DNA of 64,000 nucleotides from JAENWD01 sp963837165 (GTDB lineage: Bacteria; Acidobacteriota; Vicinamibacteria; Vicinamibacterales; JAENWD01): NCBI GenBank assembly GCA_963837165.1, contig CAWIMD010000004.1, positions 558,001 through 622,000 of the forward strand. Direction: 5' to 3'. Made by a program: the position numbers and the translations under genes. Positions 11,054-28,031 of the stretch are shown piece by piece (position 1 is the first letter of the stretch; each line of letters opens with the position of its first letter). The notes under the pieces were generated by a model, which saw only the letters and a list, made by a program, of their open reading frames with translations, was not told where the DNA came from and did not search any database.

Positions 11054-12204
11054 GAGACGGCTCCCATTTCGCGCAATCGTCCGAGTTCCTCCATCACTTC
11101 GGCCCGCCGGCTGGCCAGGTCCGTCCTGACCTCGACGAGGGTGCTCCGGCGGAAGGGGACGACGCCGAGCGCGTCGGCGCCGCGCTCCTCGAGCATCGGG
11201 TAGCGATCGAGCAGCGCGTCGCTGAACGGCGAGTCGCTGGCGTCCGTGATCACGCCGAGCCGGTCCGCCAGCGCCAGACGCTCGTGGACCAGGCGCGTGA
11301 GCTCCTCCGCCTCCCGACGGGCGCTCGAGGCCAGCTCGCGGGACTCCCGGTCGTATTCCCGCTCGAAGAGCACCAGGTCCCCCAGCAGCGCGCCCATGTC
11401 CTTGTATCGGTCGGTCGTGGACTTGGCCAGCGCCCGGGACAGGATCCGCCACAGCCCGGCCGGGGCCTCCTCGGCCGTCGGCGCCACCGGGTCTACGTTG
11501 CTGACCTTGTGCAGGACGGCAGGCAGGTCGGGCGCGGAAAAGGGCTTTCGTCCGGTGAGCATGTAGTAGAAGACGGCGCCGGCGGAGAACACGTCCGAGC
11601 GCTGGTCGATCGGCTTGCCGCGGGCCTGCTCGGGCGACATGAAGTCCGGCGTCCCGACGATGAAGCCGCTGGCGGTCATGCTGGAGTTCGCGAGCCGCGC
11701 CACCCCGAAATCCAGAATCTTCACGCCGCCGTCGGTCATGACGAAGAGGTTGCCCGGCTTGATGTCGCGGTGGACGATGCCGTGCGCGTGGGCAACGGCG
11801 AGGCCTTCGCACACCTGCATCATCACGTCGAGCGAGCGCTCGAGCGTGAGCCGGCCGACCCGCTTCAGGTGGTCGCCGAGCGTCTCGCCCTGAAGCAGCT
11901 CCATGACCATGAAGAGCCGCCCGTCCTCCTCGCCCATCTCGTAGACGTTGATGATGTTGCGGTGCAGGAGTTCGCCGGCGACCTTGGCTTCGCGCTCGAA
12001 CCGGATCCGGGTCTCGCGGTCGCCCTCGAGGTCCGCCATCATCACCTTGAGCGCGACCGGTCGCCCGTCCCGCTCGTCCCGTGCGCTGTAGACGACACCC
12101 ATGGCGCCGCGGCCGATACGGTCGGTGATGCGATAGTGCGCGATGCGTTCGGGCAGGGGACGCTGGGAGGGGCCGGCCGCTCCGGGCCAGGAGCCGCCGG
12201 TCAC
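11050..12204 (-). CDS. Soluble Ser/Thr protein kinase
   Basis: The GTG at 12204-12202 overlaps the PP2C stop as GTGA, giving 384 residues. The PknB-like catalytic core has glycine loop GRGAMG (31-36), Lys53, HRDIKPGN with Asp147 and Asn152, DFG 165-167, and the APE-equivalent SPEQ motif. No membrane helix follows; the C-terminal ~100 residues are helical and charged (FEREYDRESRELASSARREAE), possibly a coiled coil. Placement directly after a PP2C phosphatase and before FHA genes makes a phosphorylation switch module likely. Confidence 0.92.
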   Translation of the reverse strand: MTGGSWPGAAGPSQRPLPERIAHYRITDRIGRGAMGVVYSARDERDGRPVALKVMMADLEGDRETRIRFEREAKVAGELLHRNIINVYEMGEEDGRLFMVMELLQGETLGDHLKRVGRLTLERSLDVMMQVCEGLAVAHAHGIVHRDIKPGNLFVMTDGGVKILDFGVARLANSSMTASGFIVGTPDFMSPEQARGKPIDQRSDVFSAGAVFYYMLTGRKPFSAPDLPAVLHKVSNVDPVAPTAEEAPAGLWRILSRALAKSTTDRYKDMGALLGDLVLFEREYDRESRELASSARREAEELTRLVHERLALADRLGVITDASDSPFSDALLDRYPMLEERGADALGVVPFRRSTLVEVRTDLASRRAEVMEELGRLREMGAVS

Positions 12205-12962
12205 CCTTCCTCTCCCATCCGCAGGACCAGGGCGGTCACGTTGTCGCGCGCGCCCCGATCCAGCGCCTGGCGGACCAGCGCGGCCGCGGCGGCCTTGGGG
12301 CTCGACGCCGAGGACAGCAGCTCGCGCATCAGGCCGTCCCCGAGCGGATCGTACAACCCATCGGAGCAGAGCAGGAAGCAATCGCCCGGCCCGATCGGCA
12401 TCTCCGTGACGTGGACGGTCACCTGGTCGCGCGCGCCGACGACATTGGTCAGGACGTGCCGCATCGGGTGTCGCGAGAGCTCCTCGTGCGACAGCCCCTG
12501 CGCCCTGAGCGCAGCCGCCCACGAGTCGTCCTGCGTCACCGGGCCGAAATCGCTGCCCGAGAGCCGGTAGATCCGGCTGTCGCCGACGTGCCCCAGAATC
12601 ACGCGCTGGTCGGTCAGGAGCAGGCTCACCAGCGTCGTGCCCATCCCGGTGTAGTCGTCGCGGCTCTCGGCCGCCCGGAACACGCGGCGGTTGGCGAGGT
12701 TGATGCCCGTGCGCAGGCGGTTGGCCTGGAAGGACAGCTCCGGATCCACGCCGTAGGGCCACGACAGATCGGAGTCGGTCGCCGACCGTCCGACGAACCC
12801 GGCCAGCGCGTCGAGGGCGAGCCGGCTCGCCACCTCACCCGCGTTGTGGCCGCCCATCCCGTCGGCGACGGCGTACAGGCCGAACTCGGCCTGAATGAGC
12901 CAGCTGTCTTCGTTGACGGTCCGAACCGGACCAGTATCGGACTCTGCGTGTGCGTCGATCAT
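12201..12962 (-). CDS. PP2C-family Ser/Thr protein phosphatase
   Basis: A metal-dependent phosphatase of 253 residues from ATG 12962. The PP2C signatures are in order: TVNEDSW near the N-terminus, ADGMGGHNAGEVAS, GHVGDSRIYRL, CSDGLYD and GARDNVTALV; the aspartates that bind two Mg/Mn ions are present. It is the first gene of the operon, behind an extended -10 promoter 34 nt upstream, and overlaps the kinase gene. It likely reverses phosphorylation by the two kinases encoded downstream, as Stp/PstP do for PknB. Confidence 0.93.
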   Translation of the reverse strand: MIDAHAESDTGPVRTVNEDSWLIQAEFGLYAVADGMGGHNAGEVASRLALDALAGFVGRSATDSDLSWPYGVDPELSFQANRLRTGINLANRRVFRAAESRDDYTGMGTTLVSLLLTDQRVILGHVGDSRIYRLSGSDFGPVTQDDSWAAALRAQGLSHEELSRHPMRHVLTNVVGARDQVTVHVTEMPIGPGDCFLLCSDGLYDPLGDGLMRELLSSASSPKAAAAALVRQALDRGARDNVTALVLRMGEEG

Positions 12963-12995
12963 GCAAGGAACCCCGAAGGCGTCCGGGGTGGGCGT

Positions 12996-13004
12996 AGTAT
13001 AGCA
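12996..13004 (-). promoter_or_regulatory. Extended -10 promoter for the phospho-signalling operon
   Basis: On the minus strand TGC precedes TATACT (-10 at 13001-12996), an extended -10 (TGnTATAAT-like). No good -35 is seen 16-18 nt upstream, which is tolerated with extended -10 sites. The predicted start near 12989 leaves a leader of about 27 nt to the PP2C ATG. The rest of the 12963-13282 gap holds only this site and the rpoC terminator. Confidence 0.6.
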
Positions 13005-13217
13005 AGCCCATCCTCGCCGGCCCACTGTTCCGGGCGGGCGCCGGCCCGGACTCCGATTTCCCGGTCTGCCGGTCGCAGGCCCCCACCGGGCGCCAGGCGT
13101 TCCGACGGCCGGGACGTGCCCGGCCCCGTCGGACCGGGGCCCGGGGTCTGGCCAATCGGCCATGGCAGTGCCCGGGACACGGTCTGGTCGCCGTGGGCGG
13201 ATCTCCCCTGATGACAA

Positions 13218-13250
13218 ACGGGGCGGCAGCCGTCGTGGCTGCCGCCCCGT
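13218..13250 (-). terminator. Rho-independent terminator after rpoC
   Basis: A 14-bp perfect stem (ACGGGGCGGCAGCC at 13218-13231 with its complement at 13237-13250) closes a 5-nt loop 33 nt past the rpoC stop. The minus strand continues GTTTGTCAT, a short U-tract. It separates the rpoBC operon from the signalling operon. Confidence 0.85.
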
Positions 13251-13282
13251 GGCGTGGTGCGTCCTGGTCGTGGCGGCCCGGA

Positions 13283-17497
<4,215 letters not shown>

Positions 17498-17507
17498 TGG
17501 GCTTCCT

Positions 17508-21803
<4,296 letters not shown>

Positions 21804-21817
21804 GCGTTCCGATCCCC

Positions 21818-21899
21818 GCTCCGGCCCCTGGTACGGCCGGAAAGGAAAAGCTGCTTACGCCGGGTACCAGGACCAGACATCAGGGCCAGGGGCCGGAGC
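21818..21899 (-). other. Long inverted repeat in rplL-rpoB gap (attenuator or processing site)
   Basis: GCTCCGGCCCCTGG (21818-21831) is exactly complementary to 21886-21899, a 14-bp stem over a 54-nt loop. Inside it, TCCGGCC/GGCCGGA (21820-21826 with 21835-21841) and CCTGGTAC/GTACCAGG (21827-21834 with 21864-21871) offer alternative hairpins. A T8 run (minus strand, 21939-21932) lies between rplL and the structure. In E. coli this gap holds an attenuator and an RNase III site; a similar role here is inferred. Confidence 0.5.
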
Positions 21900-21963
21900 C
21901 CCCGGCACGCGATGCCGGCGGTGGAACCCGGAAAAAAAACGAATCACGGCGGCGCCAGGATCG

Positions 21964-21991
21964 CCCGATCCCCGGCTCCCGGACCCTGATC
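21964..21991. repeat. Degenerate heptamer units after rplL stop
   Basis: CCCGATC, CCCGGCT, CCCGGAC and CCTGATC occur in tandem and end 1 nt before the rplL stop codon triplet (21993-21995). They are weaker than the other arrays but share the 7-bp period and the position. Confidence 0.35.
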
Positions 21992-21992
21992 C

Positions 21993-22379
21993 CTACTTGA
22001 TCTCGACCTTGGCGCCGGCCTCTTCGAACTTCTTCTTGATGGCCTGGGCCTCGTCCTTCGACACGCCTTCCTTGATCGCCTTGGGCGCGCTCTCGACGAG
22101 ATCCTTGGCCTCCTTCAACCCGAGGCTGGTCACCTCGCGGACGACCTTGATCACGTTGATCTTGTTGCCGCCGATCTCGGTCAGCGTCACGGTGAACTCC
22201 GTCTGCTCTTCGACGGGCGCGGCCGCGGCGCCGCCGCCGACACCTGCCACGACGATCGGCGCGGCGGCGGCGGCCGAGACACCGAGCTCGGACTCCAGCG
22301 TCTTCACGAGCTGTGACAGCTCGAGCACGCTGATGTTCTTGATGTAGTCGACCACCTGCTCCTGCGTCAGTTCCGCCAT
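21993..22379 (-). CDS. rplL: Large ribosomal subunit protein bL12 (L7/L12)
   Basis: The stalk protein that recruits translational GTPases. ATG 22379 gives 128 residues beginning MAELTQEQVVDYIKN; AGGAG lies 9 nt upstream. The N-terminal dimerisation helix, the Ala/Gly-rich hinge and the globular C-terminal domain (EIGGNKINVIKVVREVTSLG) are all present. The longer in-frame start at 22421 was rejected. It follows rplJ by 76 nt and is followed by the rplL-rpoB spacer. Confidence 0.97.
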   Translation of the reverse strand: MAELTQEQVVDYIKNISVLELSQLVKTLESELGVSAAAAAPIVVAGVGGGAAAAPVEEQTEFTVTLTEIGGNKINVIKVVREVTSLGLKEAKDLVESAPKAIKEGVSKDEAQAIKKKFEEAGAKVEIK

Positions 22380-22455
22380 TACCGTTGCTCCTGTTTCGGT
22401 TAGCCCGTGCTCGCGGCCCATCGGGACCGCATGTCCAATGAGTCCCGTGTCCCGC

Positions 22456-22983
22456 CTACGCTCCCTGCTTCTTCTTCTCCACTTCGCTCAGCACCGTCAT
22501 CAGGTCGCGCGGTGCCGCGTTGAGGACGCTCACGAACTGCACCATCGGCGCCTGCAGCACGTAGAGCAGCTTCGCCAGCAGCTCGGGCTTGCCCGGCAGC
22601 GTGGCCAGGTCGAGGACCTCGGCTGCCTTCACCGCGCGGCCCTGCACCACCGCGGCCTTGATCGTCACCGCCGGCACGCCCTTGGCGAACGTCGTCAGCG
22701 TCTTGGCCAGCGCGACCGGGTCGTCCCCGGTGTAGGCCACCGCCGTCGTCCCCACGAAGAACTCGTCGAGGGGCGCGAAGGTCGTGCCCTTCAGCGCGCG
22801 ACGCGCCAGCGTGTTCTTGACGACCTTGTACTCCGCCTTCACCGCACGCAGCTGGCGGCGGAGCTCGGTCACCTGCGGCACGTCGAGCCCCCGGTAGTCC
22901 ACCAGGATGGCGGTCTCCACGCCGGCGAAGGCGCCCTCCAGCTCCTTCAACTGCGCTTCCTTGCTCGCTCTCGTGACAGCCAT
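22456..22983 (-). CDS. rplJ: Large ribosomal subunit protein uL10
   Basis: uL10 anchors bL12 dimers to the ribosomal stalk base. 175 residues, start ATG 22983 (MAVTRASKEAQLKEL), typical length. The conserved VDYRGLDVPQVTELRRQLR region binds 23S rRNA, and the C-terminal helix for bL12 binding is present. It lies 20 nt after rplA and before rplL, the usual rplKAJL order. Confidence 0.97.
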   Translation of the reverse strand: MAVTRASKEAQLKELEGAFAGVETAILVDYRGLDVPQVTELRRQLRAVKAEYKVVKNTLARRALKGTTFAPLDEFFVGTTAVAYTGDDPVALAKTLTTFAKGVPAVTIKAAVVQGRAVKAAEVLDLATLPGKPELLAKLLYVLQAPMVQFVSVLNAAPRDLMTVLSEVEKKKQGA

Positions 22984-23003
22984 TTGCTGATCCTCGTCCT
23001 GCC

Positions 23004-23696
23004 CTAGTGCTTCACCGTCTCGACGCTCCCCGTGTCGACCCGGATCCCGGGCCCCATCGTGGACGACACGGTGATGCTCTTCACGTAGCGCCCCTTGGCC
23101 GCCGGCGGTTTGGCCTTGACGATGCTCTCCACGAGGGCGTGCGCGTTGGCCACGAGCGCCTCGATCGAGAACGACGCCTTGCCGACCGGCGCGTGGACGA
23201 TGCCGGTCTTGTCGACGCGGAACTCCACCTTGCCGGCCTTGATCTCGCGGACGGCCTTGCTGATGTCGTTGGTGACGGTGCCCGTCTTCGGGTTGGGCAT
23301 CAGGCCACGGGGCCCGAGCACGCGGCCGAGCCGGCCGACGCCGCGCATCATGTCCGGCGTGGCCACCACGGCGTCGAAGTCCATCCAGCCGCCGAGGATC
23401 TTCTCCACGGTCTCGTCGCCGCCGACCACGTCGGCGCCGGCCTCCTGCGCCTCTTTCTGCTTCTCGGCGCCCGCGATCACGAGCACGCGCTTGCTCTTGC
23501 CGAGCCCGTGCGGCAGCACGACGGTGCCGCGCACCATCTGGTCGGCGTGCTTGGGATCGACCCCGAGCCGCACCGAGAGCTCCACGGTCTCGTCGAACTT
23601 GGCGAACGTGATCTGCTTGACGAGCGGCAGGGCCTCCTCGAGCGTGTAGGGCCGCTCCTCGACCCGGGCCTTGGCCGCCTCGAACTGCTTCCCCAT
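23004..23696 (-). CDS. rplA: Large ribosomal subunit protein uL1
   Basis: uL1 forms the mobile L1 stalk at the tRNA exit and often represses its own operon by binding mRNA. 230 residues from ATG 23696; the signature GRLGRVLGPRGLMPNPKTGTV is clear, and the length is standard. It is separated from rplK by a 174-nt gap containing a composite palindromic heptamer element. uL1 autoregulation would be expected from the family but no site was identified. Confidence 0.97.
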   Translation of the reverse strand: MGKQFEAAKARVEERPYTLEEALPLVKQITFAKFDETVELSVRLGVDPKHADQMVRGTVVLPHGLGKSKRVLVIAGAEKQKEAQEAGADVVGGDETVEKILGGWMDFDAVVATPDMMRGVGRLGRVLGPRGLMPNPKTGTVTNDISKAVREIKAGKVEFRVDKTGIVHAPVGKASFSIEALVANAHALVESIVKAKPPAAKGRYVKSITVSSTMGPGIRVDTGSVETVKH

Positions 23697-23783
23697 CTCT
23701 CCGTCACTTTCTCAGCCTCCCACCCCGCGGTGGTCAATGCAGCGACGCCGGACGACGGGCTGAGCGTCGTCCTGACGCTTTCC

Positions 23784-23870
23784 ATTGACGATTGATGATT
23801 GACGATTGACGATTGAAATTGCCGGATGCACCCCGGCAACTCCGCGCCAGTCGTCGTTGTCAATCGTCCT
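23784..23870. repeat. Composite palindromic heptamer element I (rplK-rplA gap)
   Basis: A left arm of four ATTGACG-type units plus ATTGAAA (23784-23818) is followed by a core GCCGGATGCACCCCGGC... CGCCAG (23821-23850). A short right arm with inverted sequence GTCAATCGTC ends 1 nt before the rplK stop codon (23871-23873). The core is nearly the same as that of the element at 25333-25445, so this is a dispersed repeat family, not chance. Confidence 0.8.
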
Positions 23871-24296
23871 TCACGAGATCACGTCGAGACCCATGGAGCG
23901 GGCGGTGCCGGCGATGGTGCGCACGGCCGACTCGATGGAGTCCGTGTTGAGGTCGGGCAGCTTGAGCCGCGCGATCTCCTCGACCTGCTTGGCGGTGACC
24001 GTGCCCACCTTGTTCTTGTTGGGCTCGGCCGACCCCTTCGCCAGGTTCGCCGCGCGCTTCAGCAGCACCGGCGCCGGCGGCGTCTTCGTGATGAAGGAGT
24101 ACGAACGGTCCGCGTACACCGTCACCACGACGGGGATGATGAGGCCGTCCTGCGCAGCCGTCTTGGCGTTGAAGTTCTTGCAGAAATCCATGATGTTCAC
24201 GCCGTGGGGCCCGAGGGCCGTGCCGACCGGCGGCGCGGGCGTCGCCTTGCCCGCGGGAATCTGCAGCTTCACCATTGCCTGAACTTTTTTCGACAC
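23871..24296 (-). CDS. rplK: Large ribosomal subunit protein uL11
   Basis: uL11 forms the GTPase-associated centre with 23S rRNA helices 43/44, the target of thiostrepton. GTG at 24296-24294 gives 141 residues starting (M)SKKVQAMVKLQIPAG, one less than E. coli, with GAGGAG 9 nt upstream. The proline-rich PPVGTALGPHGVNIMDFCK, the FITKTPPAPVLLK region and the C-terminal IAGTARSMGL are conserved. It follows nusG after a heptamer array. Confidence 0.97.
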   Translation of the reverse strand: MSKKVQAMVKLQIPAGKATPAPPVGTALGPHGVNIMDFCKNFNAKTAAQDGLIIPVVVTVYADRSYSFITKTPPAPVLLKRAANLAKGSAEPNKNKVGTVTAKQVEEIARLKLPDLNTDSIESAVRTIAGTARSMGLDVIS

Positions 24297-24313
24297 GCCC
24301 TCAGCTCCTCACC

Positions 24314-24379
24314 GCAATTCGCAACTCGCCACGGCCCAATTCCCAATTCCCATTCCGCAATCCACAATCCGCAATCCGC
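24314..24379. repeat. Heptamer array (AATCCGC/AATTCCC type) in nusG-rplK gap
   Basis: Units GCAATTC, GCAACTC, then AATTCCC twice, ATTCCGC, AATCCAC and AATCCGC twice keep a 7-bp period, broken once by a 10-nt unit at 24328-24337. The array starts 5 nt after the nusG stop codon. Confidence 0.75.
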
Positions 24380-24384
24380 ACTGG

Positions 24385-24927
24385 CTAGACTTTCTCCACC
24401 TGGAGGAAGTCCAGCTCCACGGGCGTGGACCGCCCGAAGATCGTGACCATGACCTTCAGCGTGTTCTTGTCGAGATTCACCTCGTCGACCACGCCGTTGA
24501 AGCTCGTGAAGGGCCCCTCGTTGATCCGCACCTGCTCGCCCTTCTCGAACATGTATTTCGGCTTCGGCTTCTCGGCGGCCGATCGCACCTGCGTGAGGAT
24601 CTGCTCGACCTCGTCGCTGCTGAGCGGAGTGGGCCGCGTGCCGGCGCCGACGAAGCCGGTGACCTTCGGCGTGTTCTTCACCACGTGCCACGCGTGGTCG
24701 GTCATGTTCATCTCGACCAGGATGTAGCCGGGGAAGAACCGCTTCGGCGTGACGACCTTCCGGCCGCCGCGCATCTCGACCACGTCCTCGGTCGGGATGA
24801 GGACCTCGCCAATGTCCTCCTGCAGTCCGTAGGCCTGCACGCGCTGCTGGAGCGACTCGGCCACCTTCTTCTCGAACCCCGAGTAGGTGTGGACGATGTA
24901 CCAGTGCTTCGAGACGTCTTCCGTCAT
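24385..24927 (-). CDS. nusG: Transcription elongation/antitermination factor NusG
   Basis: NusG binds RNA polymerase and links it to Rho or the ribosome. ATG 24927 overlaps the secE stop (ATGA) and gives 180 residues. The NGN domain (HWYIVHTYSGFEKKVAESL, RFFPGYILVEMNM) and the C-terminal KOW domain (GEQVRINEGPF, GRSTPVELDF) are both complete. Cotranscribed with secE and the rplKAJL genes. The longer ORF start at 25131 is not used. Confidence 0.97.
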   Translation of the reverse strand: MTEDVSKHWYIVHTYSGFEKKVAESLQQRVQAYGLQEDIGEVLIPTEDVVEMRGGRKVVTPKRFFPGYILVEMNMTDHAWHVVKNTPKVTGFVGAGTRPTPLSSDEVEQILTQVRSAAEKPKPKYMFEKGEQVRINEGPFTSFNGVVDEVNLDKNTLKVMVTIFGRSTPVELDFLQVEKV

Positions 24928-25220
24928 GCCTGCGCGGCTCCAAGCTTGGCCAGCAGCCAGTGCACCGCGCCGGACAGCGCCAGGTCCACCACCCACAGAT
25001 ACAGGCCGAAAAAGATCGACACGAGGATGACGACGAAGGTCGTCGCGTACACTTCGCGGCTCGACGGCCACGTGACGCGCTTCATCTCGTTGCGCACTTC
25101 CGTCAGGAAGGTGCGGGTGCGCCCCCACCACTGGACGGGGCGCGAGGCGAGGCCTCCGGATTCAGCCGCCTCACGCCGCCCGGCCGAGCTCTTCACGGAA
25201 TCGAGCGTGCCTGTCTTCAC
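24924..25220 (-). CDS. secE: Protein translocase subunit SecE
   Basis: SecE clamps SecY in the Sec translocon. GTG 25220-25218 has AAGGA about 7 nt upstream and gives 98 residues. A polar N-terminus is followed by the conserved amphipathic segment TFLTEVRNEMKRVTWPSSREV and one membrane helix (TTFVVILVSIFFGLYLWVVD). It is the short single-helix form typical outside the enterobacteria. It lies between tRNA-Trp and nusG, a widely conserved order. Confidence 0.93.
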   Translation of the reverse strand: MKTGTLDSVKSSAGRREAAESGGLASRPVQWWGRTRTFLTEVRNEMKRVTWPSSREVYATTFVVILVSIFFGLYLWVVDLALSGAVHWLLAKLGAAQA

Positions 25221-25250
25221 GTCGTGGTCCTTGCAGCGTCTCTCACCAAG

Positions 25251-25326
25251 TGGCAGGCCAAGAGGGGCTCGAACCCCCAACCCCCGGTTTTGGAGACCGG
25301 TGCTCTACCAGTTGAGCTATTGGCCT
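25251..25326 (-). tRNA. tRNA-Trp(CCA)
   Basis: 76 nt with an encoded CCA (25253-25251). The acceptor AGGCCAA pairs with TTGGCCT; the D arm TAGCTC...GAGC, anticodon loop CTCCAAA (anticodon CCA) and T arm GGGGGTTCGAGCCCC are all present. It sits 30 nt before secE. Confidence 0.97.
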
Positions 25327-25332
25327 CTATCC

Positions 25333-25445
25333 ATTGACGATTGCAGATTGAGGATTGACGATTGGAGGCAGCCGGATGCACCCGGGCGGCACGCCAGTTC
25401 ATCAATCGTCAATTGTCGATCGTCAATCGTCAATGCTCAATGCTT
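25333..25445. repeat. Composite palindromic heptamer element II (rpmG-tRNA-Trp gap)
   Basis: The left arm (25333-25364) has ATTGACG-type units. The core GCCGGATGCACCCGGGC...CGCCAG lies at 25371-25396. The right arm (25402-25445) has inverted units such as CAATCGT, CAATTGT, CGATCGT, CAATGCT, ending directly at the rpmG stop codon (25446-25448). Same design and core as the element at 23784-23870, with longer arms. Confidence 0.82.
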
Positions 25446-25595
25446 CTACTTCGACTCGCGATGGGCCGTGTGCTTCCGGCAGAACCGGCAGTACTTGCTC
25501 ATCTCGAGCCGCTCGGTCGTCTTCTTCTTGTTCTTGGTCGTGCTGTAGTTCCGACGCTTGCAGTCGGTGCACGCCAGGGACACGATGTCGCGCAT
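25446..25595 (-). CDS. rpmG: Large ribosomal subunit protein bL33, zinc-binding form
   Basis: 49 residues from ATG 25595 (MRDIVSLACTDC). CxxC pairs at C9/C12 and C36/C39 make this the zinc-binding C+ form of bL33. The Lys/Arg-rich centre (KNKKKTTERLEMSKYC) is typical, as is the length. It lies between tuf and tRNA-Trp/secE, a common position. Its stop codon abuts the heptamer element at 25333-25445. Confidence 0.95.
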   Translation of the reverse strand: MRDIVSLACTDCKRRNYSTTKNKKKTTERLEMSKYCRFCRKHTAHRESK

Positions 25596-25608
25596 GCTGA
25601 ATCCTCGT

Positions 25609-25643
25609 CAGTAGGCAGCAGGCAGTAGGCAGCAGGCAGCCAG
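25609..25643. repeat. Heptamer array (CAGTAGG/CAGCAGG) in tuf-rpmG gap
   Basis: CAGTAGG and CAGCAGG alternate twice from 25609, followed by CAGCCAG. One extra G at 25622-25623 breaks the phase slightly. The array lies just after the tuf stop codon (25651-25653) and is the same family as 3675-3716 and 63731-63779. Confidence 0.8.
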
Positions 25644-25650
25644 CAGGCCT

Positions 25651-26850
<1,200 letters not shown>

Positions 26851-26977
26851 CGAAGTGTGTCTCCCGTTCGTCGCTCGACGTCAGCCGTTGTCGTTCAGTC
26901 GTCCGTTCGAGCCAGCCGCAGCTCGTCACTTACAGCCCGCCTTCGCGCGGGGCGCCACGGCGGGCAACCCTCACCTG

Positions 26978-27013
26978 GCCTGCCAACCGTAGCTCACGCG
27001 CTCGTTGGCAGGC
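26978..27013. other. Hairpin between tuf and tRNA-Thr(GGT)
   Basis: GCCTGCCAAC at 26978-26987 pairs exactly with GTTGGCAGGC at 27004-27013, a 10-bp stem over 16 nt. It follows the tRNA 3' end on the minus strand and may be a processing or stability structure. Similar sequence (TGCC-ACCGTAGCTC) recurs before the other tRNAs. Confidence 0.55.
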
Positions 27014-27025
27014 GTGAGCGAAGGT

Positions 27026-27101
<76 letters not shown>

Positions 27102-27283
27102 CTTCGCTACCGCTCGCTCCGCTCGCAGCTACAGCCGGCAGGTCGGCCTGGTCCCCATGCGCCCGCGTCGCTCGCAGCGACGGCCCGATAAGTCGGCCTG
27201 CCCCTCAGCGCCAGTCCGCCTCCGCCGCCGGGCGGCTACGGCGTGACAGCCTTCCCGTGGCTTGCCGACCGTAGCTCGCGACT

Positions 27284-27316
27284 GCCCGCCTGCGCGCTTT
27301 GCGCGCTTCGGCGGGC
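27284..27316. other. Hairpin in tRNA-Gly to tRNA-Thr spacer
   Basis: GCCCGCC (27284-27290) pairs with GGCGGGC (27310-27316), enclosing a second GCGCGC pair around TTT. It lies in the 244-nt spacer between tRNA-Gly and tRNA-Thr(GGT), which otherwise holds no gene. Confidence 0.45.
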
Positions 27317-27345
27317 AACCTCCGCACTCGACAGCGAGCGGAGGT

Positions 27346-27420
27346 TGGAGCGGGAGACGGGGATCGAACCCGCGACCAACAGCTTGGAAGGCTGTGACTC
27401 TACCACTGAGTTACTCCCGC
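27346..27420 (-). tRNA. tRNA-Gly(TCC)
   Basis: 75 nt with encoded CCA. The acceptor GCGGGAG pairs with CTCCCGC; anticodon loop CTTCCAA gives TCC; the T arm GCGGGTTCGATCCCCGT is clear. Confidence 0.97.
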
Positions 27421-27568
27421 CTTCGCGCTCGCCTCTGACGCTTTCTCGCGCTTCGGCGGGCAAGCCCGCCCATCTCCTCGCGCTCCGGCGCGCAAGCCGC
27501 CTTGTCGTGCGACTCCACCTGGCCTGCCGAGCCGAAGCTCGCGCGACAGGTCGGGCGCGAGCGAAGGC

Positions 27569-27655
27569 TGGTGGCGAGGGGAGGATTCGAACCTCCGAAG
27601 CCGCTAGGGCGACAGATTTACAGTCTGCTGCGTTTGACCGCTCCGCAACCTCGCC
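27569..27655 (-). tRNA. tRNA-Tyr(GTA)
   Basis: 87 nt with a long variable arm, as expected for a class II tRNA, and encoded CCA. The acceptor GGCGAGG pairs with CCTCGCC; anticodon loop CTGTAAA gives GTA. Confidence 0.97.
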
Positions 27656-27796
27656 TGGCACGTGTCCTTCGGCTCCCATCAGCCAGCCGGCGGCAGGCAG
27701 CTTGCGCCGCCTCCAAACTGGGAGCGTTTCCTGAAAGTTGTTTATGCTCTGCTGTTTATGGCGCTCAACCTGCAGGCTCCACGCGCCCCGCAACGC

Positions 27797-27873
27797 TGGA
27801 GCTGGCGGAGGGATTCGAACCCCCGACCGGCTGATTACAAATCAGCTGCTCTACCGGGCTGAGCTACGCCAGC
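27797..27873 (-). tRNA. tRNA-Thr(TGT)
   Basis: 77 nt with encoded CCA. The acceptor GCTGGCG pairs with CGCCAGC; anticodon loop TTTGTAA gives TGT. First gene of the tRNA-tuf operon. Confidence 0.96.
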
Positions 27874-27887
27874 CGGACAAAAACGGG

Positions 27888-27917
27888 AGTGTAGCACGTC
27901 TTATGCCAGTCAAGCAA
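27888..27917 (-). promoter_or_regulatory. Promoter of the tRNA-tuf operon
   Basis: On the minus strand TGC-TACACT (-10 at 27893-27888, extended) lies 18 nt from TTGCTT (-35 at 27917-27912), about 15 nt before tRNA-Thr(TGT). An overlapping TTGACT is too close (14 nt) to be the -35. The rest of the 27874-28031 gap shows no convincing plus-strand promoter. Confidence 0.55.
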
Positions 27918-28031
27918 GTCAGCGGCGGGACGCTCGGAGCCAGCCTCGGCAGGAGGCTGCAGGCGGGTGGCCGTCGTTTCAATTGTAGCGCAGGCACATC
28001 CGGTAAGATGCCGGCGGGTTCCGCGCGGTCC

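Noticed and set aside
11054..11812. Upstream extension of the membrane FHA gene
   Set aside because: It is an out-of-frame reading of the kinase gene; GTG 11053 overlaps the kinase stop as GTGA.
12205..12762. Upstream extension of the soluble kinase gene
   Set aside because: Arg/Gly-rich out-of-frame reading of the PP2C gene; kinase homology begins just after GTG 12204.
23784..25445. Heptamer arrays as a CRISPR array
   Set aside because: Unit is 7 bp with no unique spacers and no cas genes nearby.
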